Assembly: GCA_005798285.1 (NCBI GenBank)
Contig: SYKE01000130.1
Coordinates: forward strand, 1 to 36,947
DNA from: Actinomycetota bacterium
GTDB lineage: Bacteria; Armatimonadota; SYMT01
Reading direction: 5' to 3'
DNA length: 36,947 nucleotides
Under the pieces are notes generated by a model. That model searched no databases, was not told the DNA's origin, and saw only the letters and a program-made list of their open reading frames with translations. A program made the position numbers and the translations under genes. Positions 26,800 to 35,088 of this stretch are shown one piece after another. How positions within the stretch are numbered: the first letter of the stretch is position 1; every line of letters starts with the position of its first letter.

Positions 26800-27629
26800 A
26801 GATAGCGGTTCAACTCGGGCTTTTGCCCGGCAGCACGCCTCGCGAGAAGGCCCAATGGGCCGTGGATCATGGCGTCGAAGGGATCGAGCTCGGCGTGTGG
26901 GGCGGCGGGCTCGCCAAGATGCGGCGCGAGGCCGATGAGATCGGCGGGCTGGCGCCGATCAGCAGCGTTTGCGGCAACGCGGACACCGACGGGAGTCCGT
27001 CGTTCGACTTTCTGGATCCCGACGCCGCCAAACGCCGAAAGTGCATCGACGGCTGCCGTGCGATCCTGGAATTCTGCGGTGAAGTCGGAGCGGCCGGCCA
27101 GATTGTGCCTCCGATCTTCGGCGCCGCCCGGGTGCCCGATCTCTCGCCCTATAAGACTCCGCTGGAGCTGGAGGATGAGTTGATGGTGGCAGCCCTCCAG
27201 GAATTGGGCCCCGTCGCCGCCGCCGCCGGCACCCTCTTCATGCTGGAGCCGCTCAATCGCTACGAACAGCACTACCTCCGCAAGCAGTCGGACGGGATGC
27301 GGGTGATGGACCGGGCTGGGGCGCCGGGCGTGGGCGTGTTGAGCGATCTGTTCCACATGCGTATCGAGGAAACGGATACGCCCGCCGCGCTCCGAGCCGC
27401 GAAGGGTTACACGCAGCACCTCCACCTGGCGGACAACACCCGGCAGGAACCGGGCACGGGAGACATCGACTTCGTGGCGGCATTCCGTGCGCTCGTGGAC
27501 AACGGATTCGAGGGCTACATGGCCTACGAGTGCGGGATCAGTGGCGACACGCCTGAGGCAAAGGCAGCCTCGCTCGCCCGCAGCCTGGAGTTCGTGCGAG
27601 AGTGTATCGCCACGGCGCGCGCCGCCTGA
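26796..27629 (+). CDS. Hydroxypyruvate-isomerase-like TIM-barrel protein
   Basis: The 277-residue protein has the sugar phosphate isomerase/epimerase pattern. Candidate metal and catalytic residues are Glu in FMLEPLNR (about 151), Asp and His in VLSDLFHM (about 186-189), His in HLHLADN (about 211-213) and Glu in MAYECG (about 246). Its ATG overlaps the exosortase stop (ATGA), with GGAGAG about 9 bases upstream, so it is coupled to the exosortase. It is only distantly related to the isomerase at 15776. A function linked to sorting is not evident; the coupling may be coincidental. Confidence 0.8.
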   Translation: MKIAVQLGLLPGSTPREKAQWAVDHGVEGIELGVWGGGLAKMRREADEIGGLAPISSVCGNADTDGSPSFDFLDPDAAKRRKCIDGCRAILEFCGEVGAAGQIVPPIFGAARVPDLSPYKTPLELEDELMVAALQELGPVAAAAGTLFMLEPLNRYEQHYLRKQSDGMRVMDRAGAPGVGVLSDLFHMRIEETDTPAALRAAKGYTQHLHLADNTRQEPGTGDIDFVAAFRALVDNGFEGYMAYECGISGDTPEAKAASLARSLEFVRECIATARAA

Positions 27630-27639
27630 CCGACACTTC

Positions 27640-27676
27640 AATTCCGGTCCGAGAGCGGCGCTCTCGGACCGGAATT
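27640..27676. terminator. Perfect 16-bp stem-loop downstream of the exosortase operon
   Basis: AATTCCGGTCCGAGAG (27640-27655) and its exact complement (27661-27676) flank a 5-base CGGCG loop. It starts 10 bases after a stop codon. No T-run follows on the plus strand. Confidence 0.6.
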
Positions 27677-27714
27677 GCCGCTCGGGATGAACAACGGATC
27701 GGCTCCAACGACAA

Positions 27715-27742
27715 TTGACCCTGCTGTCGCAGCAACTATGGT
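27715..27742 (+). promoter_or_regulatory. Predicted sigma70-type promoter of the alkyltransferase gene
   Basis: TTGACC (27715-27720) and TATGGT (27737-27742) are separated by 16 bases and match the consensus in 5 and 4 of 6 positions. They lie 40 bases before the chosen ATG. Confidence 0.45.
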
Positions 27743-27747
27743 ATCCT

Positions 27748-27769
27748 ATTTCAAACAGATGTTTGAAAT
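27748..27769. promoter_or_regulatory. Palindromic operator overlapping the alkyltransferase transcription start
   Basis: ATTTCAAACA and TGTTTGAAAT are exact complements separated by GA. The palindrome sits just after the predicted -10 box and 3 bases before the GGAGG ribosome site, where a bound repressor would block transcription. The core CAAAC-N4-GTTTG resembles Gram-positive-type LexA boxes (CGAAC-N4-GTTCG, one base changed per half) and also PsrA/TetR-type sites. Confidence 0.6.
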
Positions 27770-27782
27770 TCCGGAGGCGACG

Positions 27783-28310
27783 ATGGTCTGGTATGAGTCT
27801 GCGGAGCTCGGAGAGCTCGGTCCAATCGTAGTTGCAGCTTCCGAACAGGGTGTCTGCATGCTGACCCTCGGTGATTCCGAGGATTCGCTCGCGACCTTGA
27901 AGTGGCGACTCGGGTTCGACCCCGAACCTGTCAGTGAGTCCACCCCCGGCGAAGCCAGGGCTCATATCGAGCAGGCGATCACCCAGATGCGGGAGTACGA
28001 AGCCGGAACCCGCACCGTCTTTGACGTGGCTCTTGACGCAAGAGGCACCGAGTTTCAGAAGGCCGTTTGGGACGCGCTTCGGACCGTGCCCCACGGCGAG
28101 AGATCGACCTACGCCAAGATCGCGACTGCCGTGGGCCGCGCCAACGGCGCGCGCGCCGTGGGTTCGGCGGTGGGCTCGAATCCAATCTGCGTGATCATCC
28201 CGTGCCATCGCATCATCGGCAGCGATGGGAGCCTCACCGGCTATGCCTTCGGTCTCGCGGTGAAGGAAAAGCTCCTCAGCCTTGAAGCGGCCGCCCCCGC
28301 GGCGGTGTAG
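27783..28310 (+). CDS. ogt: Methylated-DNA-[protein]-cysteine S-methyltransferase
   Basis: The 175-residue product repairs O6-alkylguanine by moving the alkyl group to its own cysteine. It has the active-site motif PCHR within CVIIPCHRIIG, and the DNA-binding-wing segment GTEFQKAVWDALRTVPHGERSTYAKIA precedes it, in normal family order and length. I chose the ATG at 27783 because GGAGG ends 5 bases upstream; an in-frame ATG at 27759 falls inside the palindromic operator. It is a single-gene unit converging on the MTH1187-type gene. Confidence 0.92.
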   Translation: MVWYESAELGELGPIVVAASEQGVCMLTLGDSEDSLATLKWRLGFDPEPVSESTPGEARAHIEQAITQMREYEAGTRTVFDVALDARGTEFQKAVWDALRTVPHGERSTYAKIATAVGRANGARAVGSAVGSNPICVIIPCHRIIGSDGSLTGYAFGLAVKEKLLSLEAAAPAAV

Positions 28311-28319
28311 CGGCGCCCT

Positions 28320-28347
28320 CGGCCGCCGGGGGTCTATCCGGCGGCCG
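28320..28347. terminator. Bidirectional stem-loop terminator between convergent genes
   Basis: CGGCCGCCGG (28320-28329) pairs perfectly with CCGGCGGCCG (28338-28347) over an 8-base loop. It lies between two convergent genes and overlaps the last codons of the minus-strand one. No clear T-run is present. Confidence 0.55.
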
Positions 28348-28651
28348 GATCCGACTCCAACCGCTCTTCCACCGAGCGAACCTTTCCCTCCAGCGTACTC
28401 TCGCGATCCCGTCGGTCATCGATCTTGATCACGCTGTAGACCCGCTGGATCCCCATCGCGAAGGGCGCCTCGTGCATCCGCCGCGCCACATCCAGAACGG
28501 TTTCCAGGTCGCCTTCCAGGATGGTCCCCATCGCGGTGAGCTGATAGCAGAGCCCACTCTCCCGCGCAACGCGAATTGCGGCCGCCACAAACTCCGAAGC
28601 ACTCGTGCCCGGACGACCCAACGACAAAATGCTGATCTCCAACTGCGCCAT
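28334..28651 (-). CDS. MTH1187-type thiamine-binding (DUF77) protein
   Basis: The product is 105 residues, the usual size of the family. It opens AQLEISILSLG, followed by the SGLCYQLTAMGTILEGDLETV block that is characteristic of MTH1187/YkoF-like proteins, which bind thiamine or related molecules. The C-terminus is charged. No clear ribosome site precedes the ATG at 28651, so it may be leaderless or weakly translated. It is divergent from the secreted protein at 28797. The 145 bases between them should contain both promoters, though none stands out. Confidence 0.85.
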   Translation of the reverse strand: MAQLEISILSLGRPGTSASEFVAAAIRVARESGLCYQLTAMGTILEGDLETVLDVARRMHEAPFAMGIQRVYSVIKIDDRRDRESTLEGKVRSVEERLESDPAAG

Positions 28652-28796
28652 AATCTGATTTGAGATGCAACGCTTTCGTCAGTTTCCGGCAAAATAGAGA
28701 ACGTAACCGGCCGAACAAGATCCGGCGCGCCGTGAGCGCTCGCCGAGTGTTGAGCCCCGGTAATCCGCCCTTCCCGTTCCCGAAAGGAACCTGCCG

Positions 28797-29882
28797 ATGA
28801 CCGGCCGTCCTGCACGTTCTCGTCTCCTCTGGGCCCCGATTTTTGGCGCGGCCGCCGTCCTTACCAGCCAGCCGCTGCTGGCCCAGAATCCCCCCGCGTC
28901 GGGTGATGATGCGCTTGTACTTCAGTACAAGCACACCGCCGGAGCAATCCAGCGCTTCAAGTCCAACGCCAAGATGGACATGACCATCGCCGCGGAAGGC
29001 GGCAGCGGAGCCGGCGCCGCCATGGCGATCCCACCCATCTCCCTCTCCATGAACACCGCTCATAACGAAAAAGTGGTTGGAGTGAAGGATGGTCGCGGAG
29101 TTCTCGCCGTGAAGGTCGACGCGATGTCGATGAACACCGCCATCATGGGCAGCATGGTTCAGTCCAAGTTGGTGAACGGGCGGATGGTGACCACGGTCAA
29201 CGGCAAGCCCAGCCCCGCCACCGCAATGGCCGGAAATGTGGGGGACATCACCCAGGTGATGACGATCGTCCGTGATGGGCAGGGCATCGTGATGAACGCC
29301 GACGGGACCGCTTCCCCGCTCGGCGGCATGTTCGGCAACAGCGTCGGAACCGTGCTCGCGCAGTTCCCGCCGCGACCCGTCAAGGTGGGTGAGACGTGGG
29401 AGTTTGCCCAGCGGATGCGCTTCCCCCTCCCCCCGCAGGCCGGTCAGCTCACCGGGAACATCCCAGACCTGATGCTGAAGTTCACGCACACCTTCCGGGA
29501 GGTCCAGGTCAAAGAGGGACGCCGATTCGCGATGATCGACACCGTCGCTGCCGGCGAAACCACCGAGGCGCCCGCCAATAGCCCCATCAAGTTCATGAAG
29601 CAGAACTTCACGGGCGCCACTCGATTCGATATCGAGGGTGGGAAGTCCGCCGGAGGCAGCTATACCATGGACTTCTCCATGGGGATGAACCTCGCAGGAC
29701 TGGTTCCTCAAGGCGCTCAAGCCGCGCCCGGCGGTCAGCAGCCGCCCTCCGCAATCAAACTCGACGGCTCGATGACCATGACGGTGGCGGAAGACACTTC
29801 CCCGCCCGCCAAAGCCGCCGCCAAGAAACCCACAAAGGCCTCCGCGAAGCGAAAGCCCGCCCCCGCTCGGCGCAAGCGCTGA
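28797..29882 (+). CDS. Secreted protein with lysine/arginine/alanine-rich C-terminal tail (DUF6263-like)
   Basis: The 361-residue protein has a signal peptide: Arg-rich start, hydrophobic core about 11-25 and cut after LeuLeuAla at about 30. The mature part begins with ALVLQYKHTAGAIQRFK, which resembles the opening of DUF6263-type proteins of unknown function. The segment VKVGETWEF recurs in its neighbour. The last 30 residues are very basic with Ala, Pro and Lys, like histone H1 tails; this might bind acidic polysaccharide or nucleic acid. AGGAA lies about 8 bases before the ATG. It is followed by a strong terminator and by a broken paralogue at 30107. Confidence 0.8.
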   Translation: MTGRPARSRLLWAPIFGAAAVLTSQPLLAQNPPASGDDALVLQYKHTAGAIQRFKSNAKMDMTIAAEGGSGAGAAMAIPPISLSMNTAHNEKVVGVKDGRGVLAVKVDAMSMNTAIMGSMVQSKLVNGRMVTTVNGKPSPATAMAGNVGDITQVMTIVRDGQGIVMNADGTASPLGGMFGNSVGTVLAQFPPRPVKVGETWEFAQRMRFPLPPQAGQLTGNIPDLMLKFTHTFREVQVKEGRRFAMIDTVAAGETTEAPANSPIKFMKQNFTGATRFDIEGGKSAGGSYTMDFSMGMNLAGLVPQGAQAAPGGQQPPSAIKLDGSMTMTVAEDTSPPAKAAAKKPTKASAKRKPAPARRKR

Positions 29883-29913
29883 CCGCCAACTTTGGTACAG
29901 CCGTCTGCCCAAC

Positions 29914-29943
29914 AGGACCCCGCCGCTCACGCGGCGGGGTCCT
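29914..29943 (+). terminator. Rho-independent-type terminator
   Basis: AGGACCCCGCCGC (29914-29926) pairs perfectly with GCGGCGGGGTCCT (29931-29943) around a TCAC loop, followed by TTCCTATT. It lies 31 bases after the secreted-protein stop. Confidence 0.75.
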
Positions 29944-30106
29944 TTCCTATTCGTCAGTCACTACCTCGACTCGAACGGAATCCCCAGGGCCAGGAGGGCA
30001 TTCCTTGTCAGCTAACTCGAAGAGTCGGGTCAAGACAGCCGAGAGGAACTCGAAGCGATTCCATTGAATCTTCAACCGTTTGCATTTCGCTGAGAGGACC
30101 TCCGCC

Positions 30107-31116
30107 ATGTCGCTGAGCTCACGTTCTCGATTCCCGTGTTCACCGCTTCCGATCTCTCTCCTCGGAGCCGCAGTCACTCTCCTCGCCGTCTCAAGCACCG
30201 GACCCTCCCTCGCCTCTCAGGGCGACGAGGCGATGCTGCTGGCCTACAAGTTCCAACCGGGCGCCGTACGCAATGTTCCGAGCCCACTCCAAGCTTCACC
30301 TCACCGTGGGCGCCGGCGCGGCGGGTTTGATCCCGCCGATCTCAGCCGCAGACAGCCTCAGCTACAGTGAGAAGTGCCTCGATGCAAAGGAGAATCGGTT
30401 CACCATCATCCGAACCGTTCACAGTGCGACGTCCGACGTCACGGTGGGTGGATCCGCCGCCGGGAAGAAGCGTCCTCAGGCCTCGAAGCCCGGGGCCAGG
30501 AATGACGCCCAGGGCGGCACAGTCCAGGTGCTCCGCAGCCCGACGGGACAGGAAACAGGTCCTGGAAGCGAAAGGCGTAAAGCCGAATGAGAACCTGACG
30601 CTGACGCTGAACCTCGTTCTTCCCGAGCGACCCCTGAAAGTTGGAGATTCCTGGGAGACGGAAACCACCTCAGCCGTTCCGGTCCCAACCGATTTCGGGC
30701 AGGGTAAAGTGATCCAGCCAAAGGTGCTATTCCGCCTGACCAACTCGTTCAAGGAGCTGAAGCGCGTCGGTGATCGAAAGATCGCTGTCATCGAGACACT
30801 CGGCACCGGCGAGTTCAAGGGAAGCCCGGAGGATTCCCTTGTCTCCATGAACTTGAGCCTGACCTCGAATTCGCAGTTTGACGTGGACGGCGGCTACGTT
30901 CGGGGCGAGTCAGGCAACTTCGACTTTCTGCTCCGACTGAAAGTTGAAACTCTCCTGCCTCCGCAACTGCTGGAGAAGGCCCGCACCGAGGGCCGTCAGC
31001 TTCCCGAGTTCCTCGATTTCGACGGCACGCTCGCCATGACCACCGTGGAAGGCGCTCCGACGCCGACGAAACCCGCGGTTGGCCGGAAACCCGCGCCGGT
31101 CTCTCGAAAACGATAG
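30107..31116 (+). pseudogene. Frameshifted paralogue of the secreted basic-tailed protein
   Basis: The ATG at 30107, after GAGAGGACC, starts a signal peptide and the segment AMLLAYKFQPGA, homologous to the neighbour's ALVLQYKHTAGA. After about 30262 the similarity continues one frame on (HLTVGAGAAGLIPPIS matches the neighbour's AGAAMAIPPIS). After about 30545 it shifts again (LVLPERPLKVGDSWE matches the neighbour's QFPPRPVKVGETWE) and runs to a basic end, RKPAPVSRKR. Two +1-direction frame changes are therefore needed, which a single intact protein cannot provide. The C-terminal 180 codons remain clean. It is either a pseudogene or a gene with two assembly indels. Confidence 0.75.
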
Positions 31117-31161
31117 CGAGCCAATCCCCGAGACCGGAAGACCTGTTGGACAGCGAACCGA

Positions 31162-32340
31162 TCAGGCGCCCGACGAGGCCGCCGGATCGGTCCGCTGCGA
31201 GAGATCCTCGAGCGGGAACGAGACCTTCGGTTGCTGCAACTGGTAGATCCCGGCAAGTACCCCACCGGGGTGCTCCGTCCGCTGCAACTCGATGATCTCC
31301 CACTCGCCGTCCGCAAACTCCGTCTCGATCTCGGAGACGATCCGTTCCGCATGAGTCGCATCCGCCGCGACCACCCGATACGTGCGATACCGCTCGGTTC
31401 GATTCGCTGCAATCCGGACCACCACCCGGAAGCCCCGCTTTCCCGAGGCTTCGGCCCGCAGTGCGCGTAAGGCGCCGAGCGCGAGCTCCGACGCAAAGGA
31501 GTCTTCGCCGTCCGATTGTCGCAGCAGGTCGAGGGCCCTCCGGCGGGCCTCCTCCGGTCGACCGGAGCGACGGGCCCAGTCCGCACGCCAGGCCAGAATC
31601 TCGTCCGGCCCGGCCCGCTCGGCCAAATCTCCCAACCGAGCCTCAACAGCCGTGGAGTCACCTCGCTCCATGGCGAGGCGCAAGCGCAGCCGGTCGGGCT
31701 CGCAGCCGCCGTTCAGAGATCGCGCGGAGACCGCGAACCGCTCCGCTTCTTCGGATCGCCCGCGCCGGGCCGCGAACTCCGCCCAATGCAGCAGCACCCG
31801 ATGATCGCGGGGCTCGATCATGAGCGCCTTCGAAAACGCCTCGTCCGCGGCCTCGAACTCGTCGGTTTCCGCCCAGCAGCGACCCATGGCGGTCCAGACC
31901 ACCGCATCGGAGATCTCCCGCGGCTCCAGCGCCAGCGCCCTCTCCAACGCCTTCACTCCGCGGAGCGGCTCGCCTTCATCGAGCCAGCACAGCCCCTCTT
32001 CGTAGGCGACGCACCGCTGCGACGCATCGCGGCGCTGTGCCGCGACCAGGTGCGCGCGCGCCTCTCCCGGCCGGCCGACGCCTCGGAGTGCGGCGGCCAT
32101 GTGGTAGCGGATCCGCCATGACGCGGGATCGAGCCGGATCGCTCGCCGAAAGTGCTCCATCGCGCCGTCGATTTGACCGAGTTGGATCAGGGTGCGGGCC
32201 GAGCCATCCCACGCCGGCGCAAAACGGGGCGCGTCAAGCGTCAGGCGCTCAAACTCGCGCTGGGCATCGACCACCCGACCCTCATCGAGCAGGCGGCACG
32301 CATCGAAGTAACGGCGGTGGATCGGATCTTCGTCACTCAC
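31162..32340 (-). CDS. Tetratricopeptide-repeat protein
   Basis: The 392-residue product starts at a GTG that overlaps the preceding peptidase gene's stop (GTGA). About six TPR-like helical pairs span residues 5-245, with recurring A-x-x-x-x-x-A-L-x-L-x-P endings such as FRRAIRLDPASW, LERALALEPREI and FSKALMIEPRDH. There is no signal peptide. The C-terminal 110 residues form a separate alpha/beta region (FRVVVRIAANRTERYRTYRV) that I do not recognise. It is last in a three-gene operon with two M16-family proteins, so it may scaffold or assist them. Confidence 0.8.
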   Translation of the reverse strand: MSDEDPIHRRYFDACRLLDEGRVVDAQREFERLTLDAPRFAPAWDGSARTLIQLGQIDGAMEHFRRAIRLDPASWRIRYHMAAALRGVGRPGEARAHLVAAQRRDASQRCVAYEEGLCWLDEGEPLRGVKALERALALEPREISDAVVWTAMGRCWAETDEFEAADEAFSKALMIEPRDHRVLLHWAEFAARRGRSEEAERFAVSARSLNGGCEPDRLRLRLAMERGDSTAVEARLGDLAERAGPDEILAWRADWARRSGRPEEARRRALDLLRQSDGEDSFASELALGALRALRAEASGKRGFRVVVRIAANRTERYRTYRVVAADATHAERIVSEIETEFADGEWEIIELQRTEHPGGVLAGIYQLQQPKVSFPLEDLSQRTDPAASSGA

Positions 32341-33590
32341 TGTGGACCCGCAGAGATGGAAAGCACGGCATCTGGATCGAGCCAGCGCTGCACCGCCTCG
32401 TGGATTTCCACCGCGCTCGGACGCGCCACCCGCTCCTCGAAGCTCTGGAGGTAGTCACGTCCGAGGCCCTCTTCCTCCAGGTAAAGCAGCGTGGCGGCGA
32501 TGCCGTCGTTGGTCTCCATTCGAATCGGCAGGGAACCGATCAGGTACGACTTCACATCAGCCAGCTCGGATGCGCTCAACGGATCAGCGCGGAGGGTTCG
32601 CAGCTCGGCCAGAATGGCGTCGCGCGCCCTCTCCACTCCGCCACGCGGCACGCCGGCGGCAAACACCCACTCGCCGCCCCACGAGTGGCTGCGAAGGTCG
32701 GATGAGACCGAGTAGACCAGACCCAACTGCTGCCGCACCCGCTCTCCCAACCGACCCGACAGCCCGATCCGTCCGAGCGCGAGGTTTGCCGGGCGCAGGA
32801 GATCGAAGTCGGGATCCAGCCGGGTGGGACCGGGAAGCGCCATCAGCAGGGAGTTCTGCGACTTGTGCGGCATGTCCACCCGCAGCAGCTCCGGGTTCGG
32901 CCCGGAGGCTCGAGGCCCGGGCAGAGGATCCCTCACGGCGGGAGTCGGACCGGGCTTCCATTGGGAGAGCAGGTCGCGCAAGCGCTCCGGATTGAAGTCG
33001 CCGACCGCCACGATCGTCATCCCGTTCGCGCCGTACTGGGCGGCATGGAACTCGGCCAGCCGTTCGCAGGTCAGCCCGGGCAGAGCCGCGAGTAGTCCAT
33101 CCACGGTAACCGCATACGGATGGCTCGGATCGTAGTAGTGTCCGCGGAGCAATTCGTCGGCGCGGGAGCGTGGGCTGTCCGCCTCTTCCTTGAGATGCGT
33201 CTCCGACTGTCGGAGCAGCTTCGTCACCTCAGCCGGAGCGAACGCGGGCTCCTCGAACATCTCCTGCAACAGCGGTACTACCGCGTCGAGATCCCGCCCC
33301 AGACAACGGGCCGAGAGTCCCCCCGAGAGCACTCCCGCCCAGAAGCCGAACGTCGCGCAGAGATCATCCGTCAACTCTGAGAGCTCGGCGGCGCTGCGGC
33401 GCACCGTGCCGCGTCTGAGCGCGGCAGCGGTGAGGCCGGAGACTCCGAGATCGTCGGGCCCATCCAATCGACCGCCGGCAAGGTAGGACCCGCGGAGTGC
33501 GACGCTCGGCGCGGATTGTCGAACCACGACTCCCAGCGTCAATCCATTCGGCAGCGTTTCCCACTGGGCTTCGGATGCAGCCTGGTTCAT
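32337..33590 (-). CDS. M16-family peptidase, non-catalytic partner subunit
   Basis: The 417-residue protein has the two-lobed M16 fold pattern. The N-terminal half opens with LPNGLTLGVV, and the middle contains the HYYDPSHPYAVTVDGLLAAL and MTIVAVGDFNPERL segments typical of the family. The zinc-binding HxxEH motif is absent at the expected place (about residue 45-50, where it reads GVSGLTAAAL). It therefore probably pairs with the catalytic subunit encoded just upstream, as in two-component M16B enzymes. Its C-terminal half has the Arg/Tyr substrate-binding segment RVRQQLGLVYSVSS. The ATG overlaps the upstream stop (ATGA). A longer start from a GTG at 33620 is possible but unlikely. Confidence 0.85.
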   Translation of the reverse strand: MNQAASEAQWETLPNGLTLGVVVRQSAPSVALRGSYLAGGRLDGPDDLGVSGLTAAALRRGTVRRSAAELSELTDDLCATFGFWAGVLSGGLSARCLGRDLDAVVPLLQEMFEEPAFAPAEVTKLLRQSETHLKEEADSPRSRADELLRGHYYDPSHPYAVTVDGLLAALPGLTCERLAEFHAAQYGANGMTIVAVGDFNPERLRDLLSQWKPGPTPAVRDPLPGPRASGPNPELLRVDMPHKSQNSLLMALPGPTRLDPDFDLLRPANLALGRIGLSGRLGERVRQQLGLVYSVSSDLRSHSWGGEWVFAAGVPRGGVERARDAILAELRTLRADPLSASELADVKSYLIGSLPIRMETNDGIAATLLYLEEEGLGRDYLQSFEERVARPSAVEIHEAVQRWLDPDAVLSISAGPQ

Positions 33591-34891
33591 AGCGCTCCCC
33601 CCGCTTCGGGGAAGAACCACCCGACGGTGCGCCCTTCCGGGCGAAGATAGCGCGAGGCCGCCTCCGCGACCGCCTCCGGCGTCACGCTCAGCATGTCGGG
33701 CACGTACGACTCCAGCATCTCGGGGCAGCCGAGCAGTGAGAAGTAGAGCGCCCCATAGGCCTGATTGGTCACGCCTTCCCGCCCGTACGCAAACTGCGCT
33801 TCCACCTGCCGGCGGGCCCGATCCAACTCCTGCTGCGAGGGCGGCGAGCTTCCGAGCCCCTCGATCTCTTCACACAGCCGAGCCTCAGCGATCTCGGGAT
33901 CGACCCCGGCCGCCAGGGTCAGCGAGGCTGTGAATAGAAAGGGATCCCGACGAATCCGCAGCGACGAGCTGGCGGATTGCGCGAGGTGACCATCCACCAA
34001 CCGGCGGTAGAGACGCATGCTCCTGCCGACATAGCCGCCGCCGCTCGTCACCACGCTCTTCCCGCCCGACAGCAGCGCGTCCGCCACCGCCAGGGCAAAC
34101 CAGTCCTGCGTGCCGAACGCGGGAGCCCGATAGGCAACCGTGAGATAAGCGGCCGGACCGGGCATCTGAAACTCGACTCGCCGTTCTTCCTGCTGGTCTG
34201 GTTCCCTTGTCGCTTCGTGGACGGCAGTAGCATCGGCCGAAATGTCGGAGAAACGGCTCTCCACCTGCCTCAGGGCTCGGTCGGGATCCACATCACCCGC
34301 GATGGTGACAACCGCGTTGTCGGGACGGTACCACCGCCGATAGTGCTGGAAGAGCTGATCGCGAGACATCGACTCCAGGTCCACCCGACGGCCGATGATG
34401 GGCCACCGATAGGGGTGGCTGGTGAAGATCGTCTCCAGCATCCGCTCCCACAGCAAGAAGTGCGGGCTGTTCTCGCTTCCCGAGCGTTCCGCGAGAATCA
34501 CGCCGCGCTCCCGCTCGAACTCCTCGACATCGAAACACGCGGTGGCCATTCGCTCTGCCTCGATCTCCAGCGCGAGATCCAGGTGGGCGGTGGGCACGGT
34601 CTCGTAATACACCGTGTGGTCATCCGACGTGAAGCCGTTGTTCGACCCGCCCACCCGCGCCGTCCGTTGGAAGATCTCGCCTTCGCGCAGCGTTCGGGTC
34701 CGCTTGAAGGTCATGTGCTCCACCCAGTGCGAGGCGCCGGTGATGCCGGGAAACTCGTCTCTCGAGCCGACCCGGTAGCCCACCCAGCAACTCACGATCG
34801 GCACGCTGTCATCCGGCAGGATCCGCACGCGCAGACCATTCGAGAGCACGGTATCGATGGCGGGCGCATCGCCCGCCGATTCTGGATTCAT
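33587..34891 (-). CDS. M16-family zinc metallopeptidase, catalytic subunit
   Basis: The 434-residue protein has the inverted zinc motif HWVEH (HxxEH) at about residue 55-59, and the downstream glutamate in [10 protein letters not shown] about 75 residues later, both required for activity. The C-terminal lobe is intact. I chose the ATG at 34891, preceded by GAGAGG, because the frame upstream runs into the divergent promoter region and shows no family similarity. There is no signal peptide, so a cytoplasmic location is likely. It is the first gene of the M16-M16-TPR operon. Confidence 0.88.
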   Translation of the reverse strand: MNPESAGDAPAIDTVLSNGLRVRILPDDSVPIVSCWVGYRVGSRDEFPGITGASHWVEHMTFKRTRTLREGEIFQRTARVGGSNNGFTSDDHTVYYETVPTAHLDLALEIEAERMATACFDVEEFERERGVILAERSGSENSPHFLLWERMLETIFTSHPYRWPIIGRRVDLESMSRDQLFQHYRRWYRPDNAVVTIAGDVDPDRALRQVESRFSDISADATAVHEATREPDQQEERRVEFQMPGPAAYLTVAYRAPAFGTQDWFALAVADALLSGGKSVVTSGGGYVGRSMRLYRRLVDGHLAQSASSSLRIRRDPFLFTASLTLAAGVDPEIAEARLCEEIEGLGSSPPSQQELDRARRQVEAQFAYGREGVTNQAYGALYFSLLGCPEMLESYVPDMLSVTPEAVAEAASRYLRPEGRTVGWFFPEAGGAL

Positions 34892-35088
34892 CAATGGCCT
34901 CTCATCGGACTTTCCCGCTCGTCGCGCTGCCCCGGCGAGGCGCCTCGGGACCTGTGCCGGTCGCCCAATCGAACTCCCCCGGACCCCATCCCAAACAAAC
35001 GGTCGGTCCTGGGAGAGGAAGTGACGCCGCACACCATGATATCCTGTGCCCAGCCCCGCCACCCCGCACTGCGGCGGGAGAGGTACCC
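34892..35088. promoter_or_regulatory. Divergent promoter region between the M16 operon and ilvD
   Basis: These 197 bases separate divergent start codons. An extended -10-like TGATATCCT lies at 35037-35045, oriented to ilvD, without a good -35. The ilvD ribosome site GGAGAGG lies at 35077-35083. No leader peptide or attenuator-like hairpin is obvious. Confidence 0.35.

Noticed and set aside
30367-31116. An independent 249-residue gene starting at 30367
   Set aside because: Its first 60 codons have no similarity to the family, while other frames upstream do; it is the third segment of a frameshifted gene.
34894-35088. A 65-residue N-terminal extension of dihydroxy-acid dehydratase
   Set aside because: The family begins at the ATG at 35089, which has a good ribosome site. 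The upstream part is Pro/Gly-rich and overlaps the divergent promoter region.
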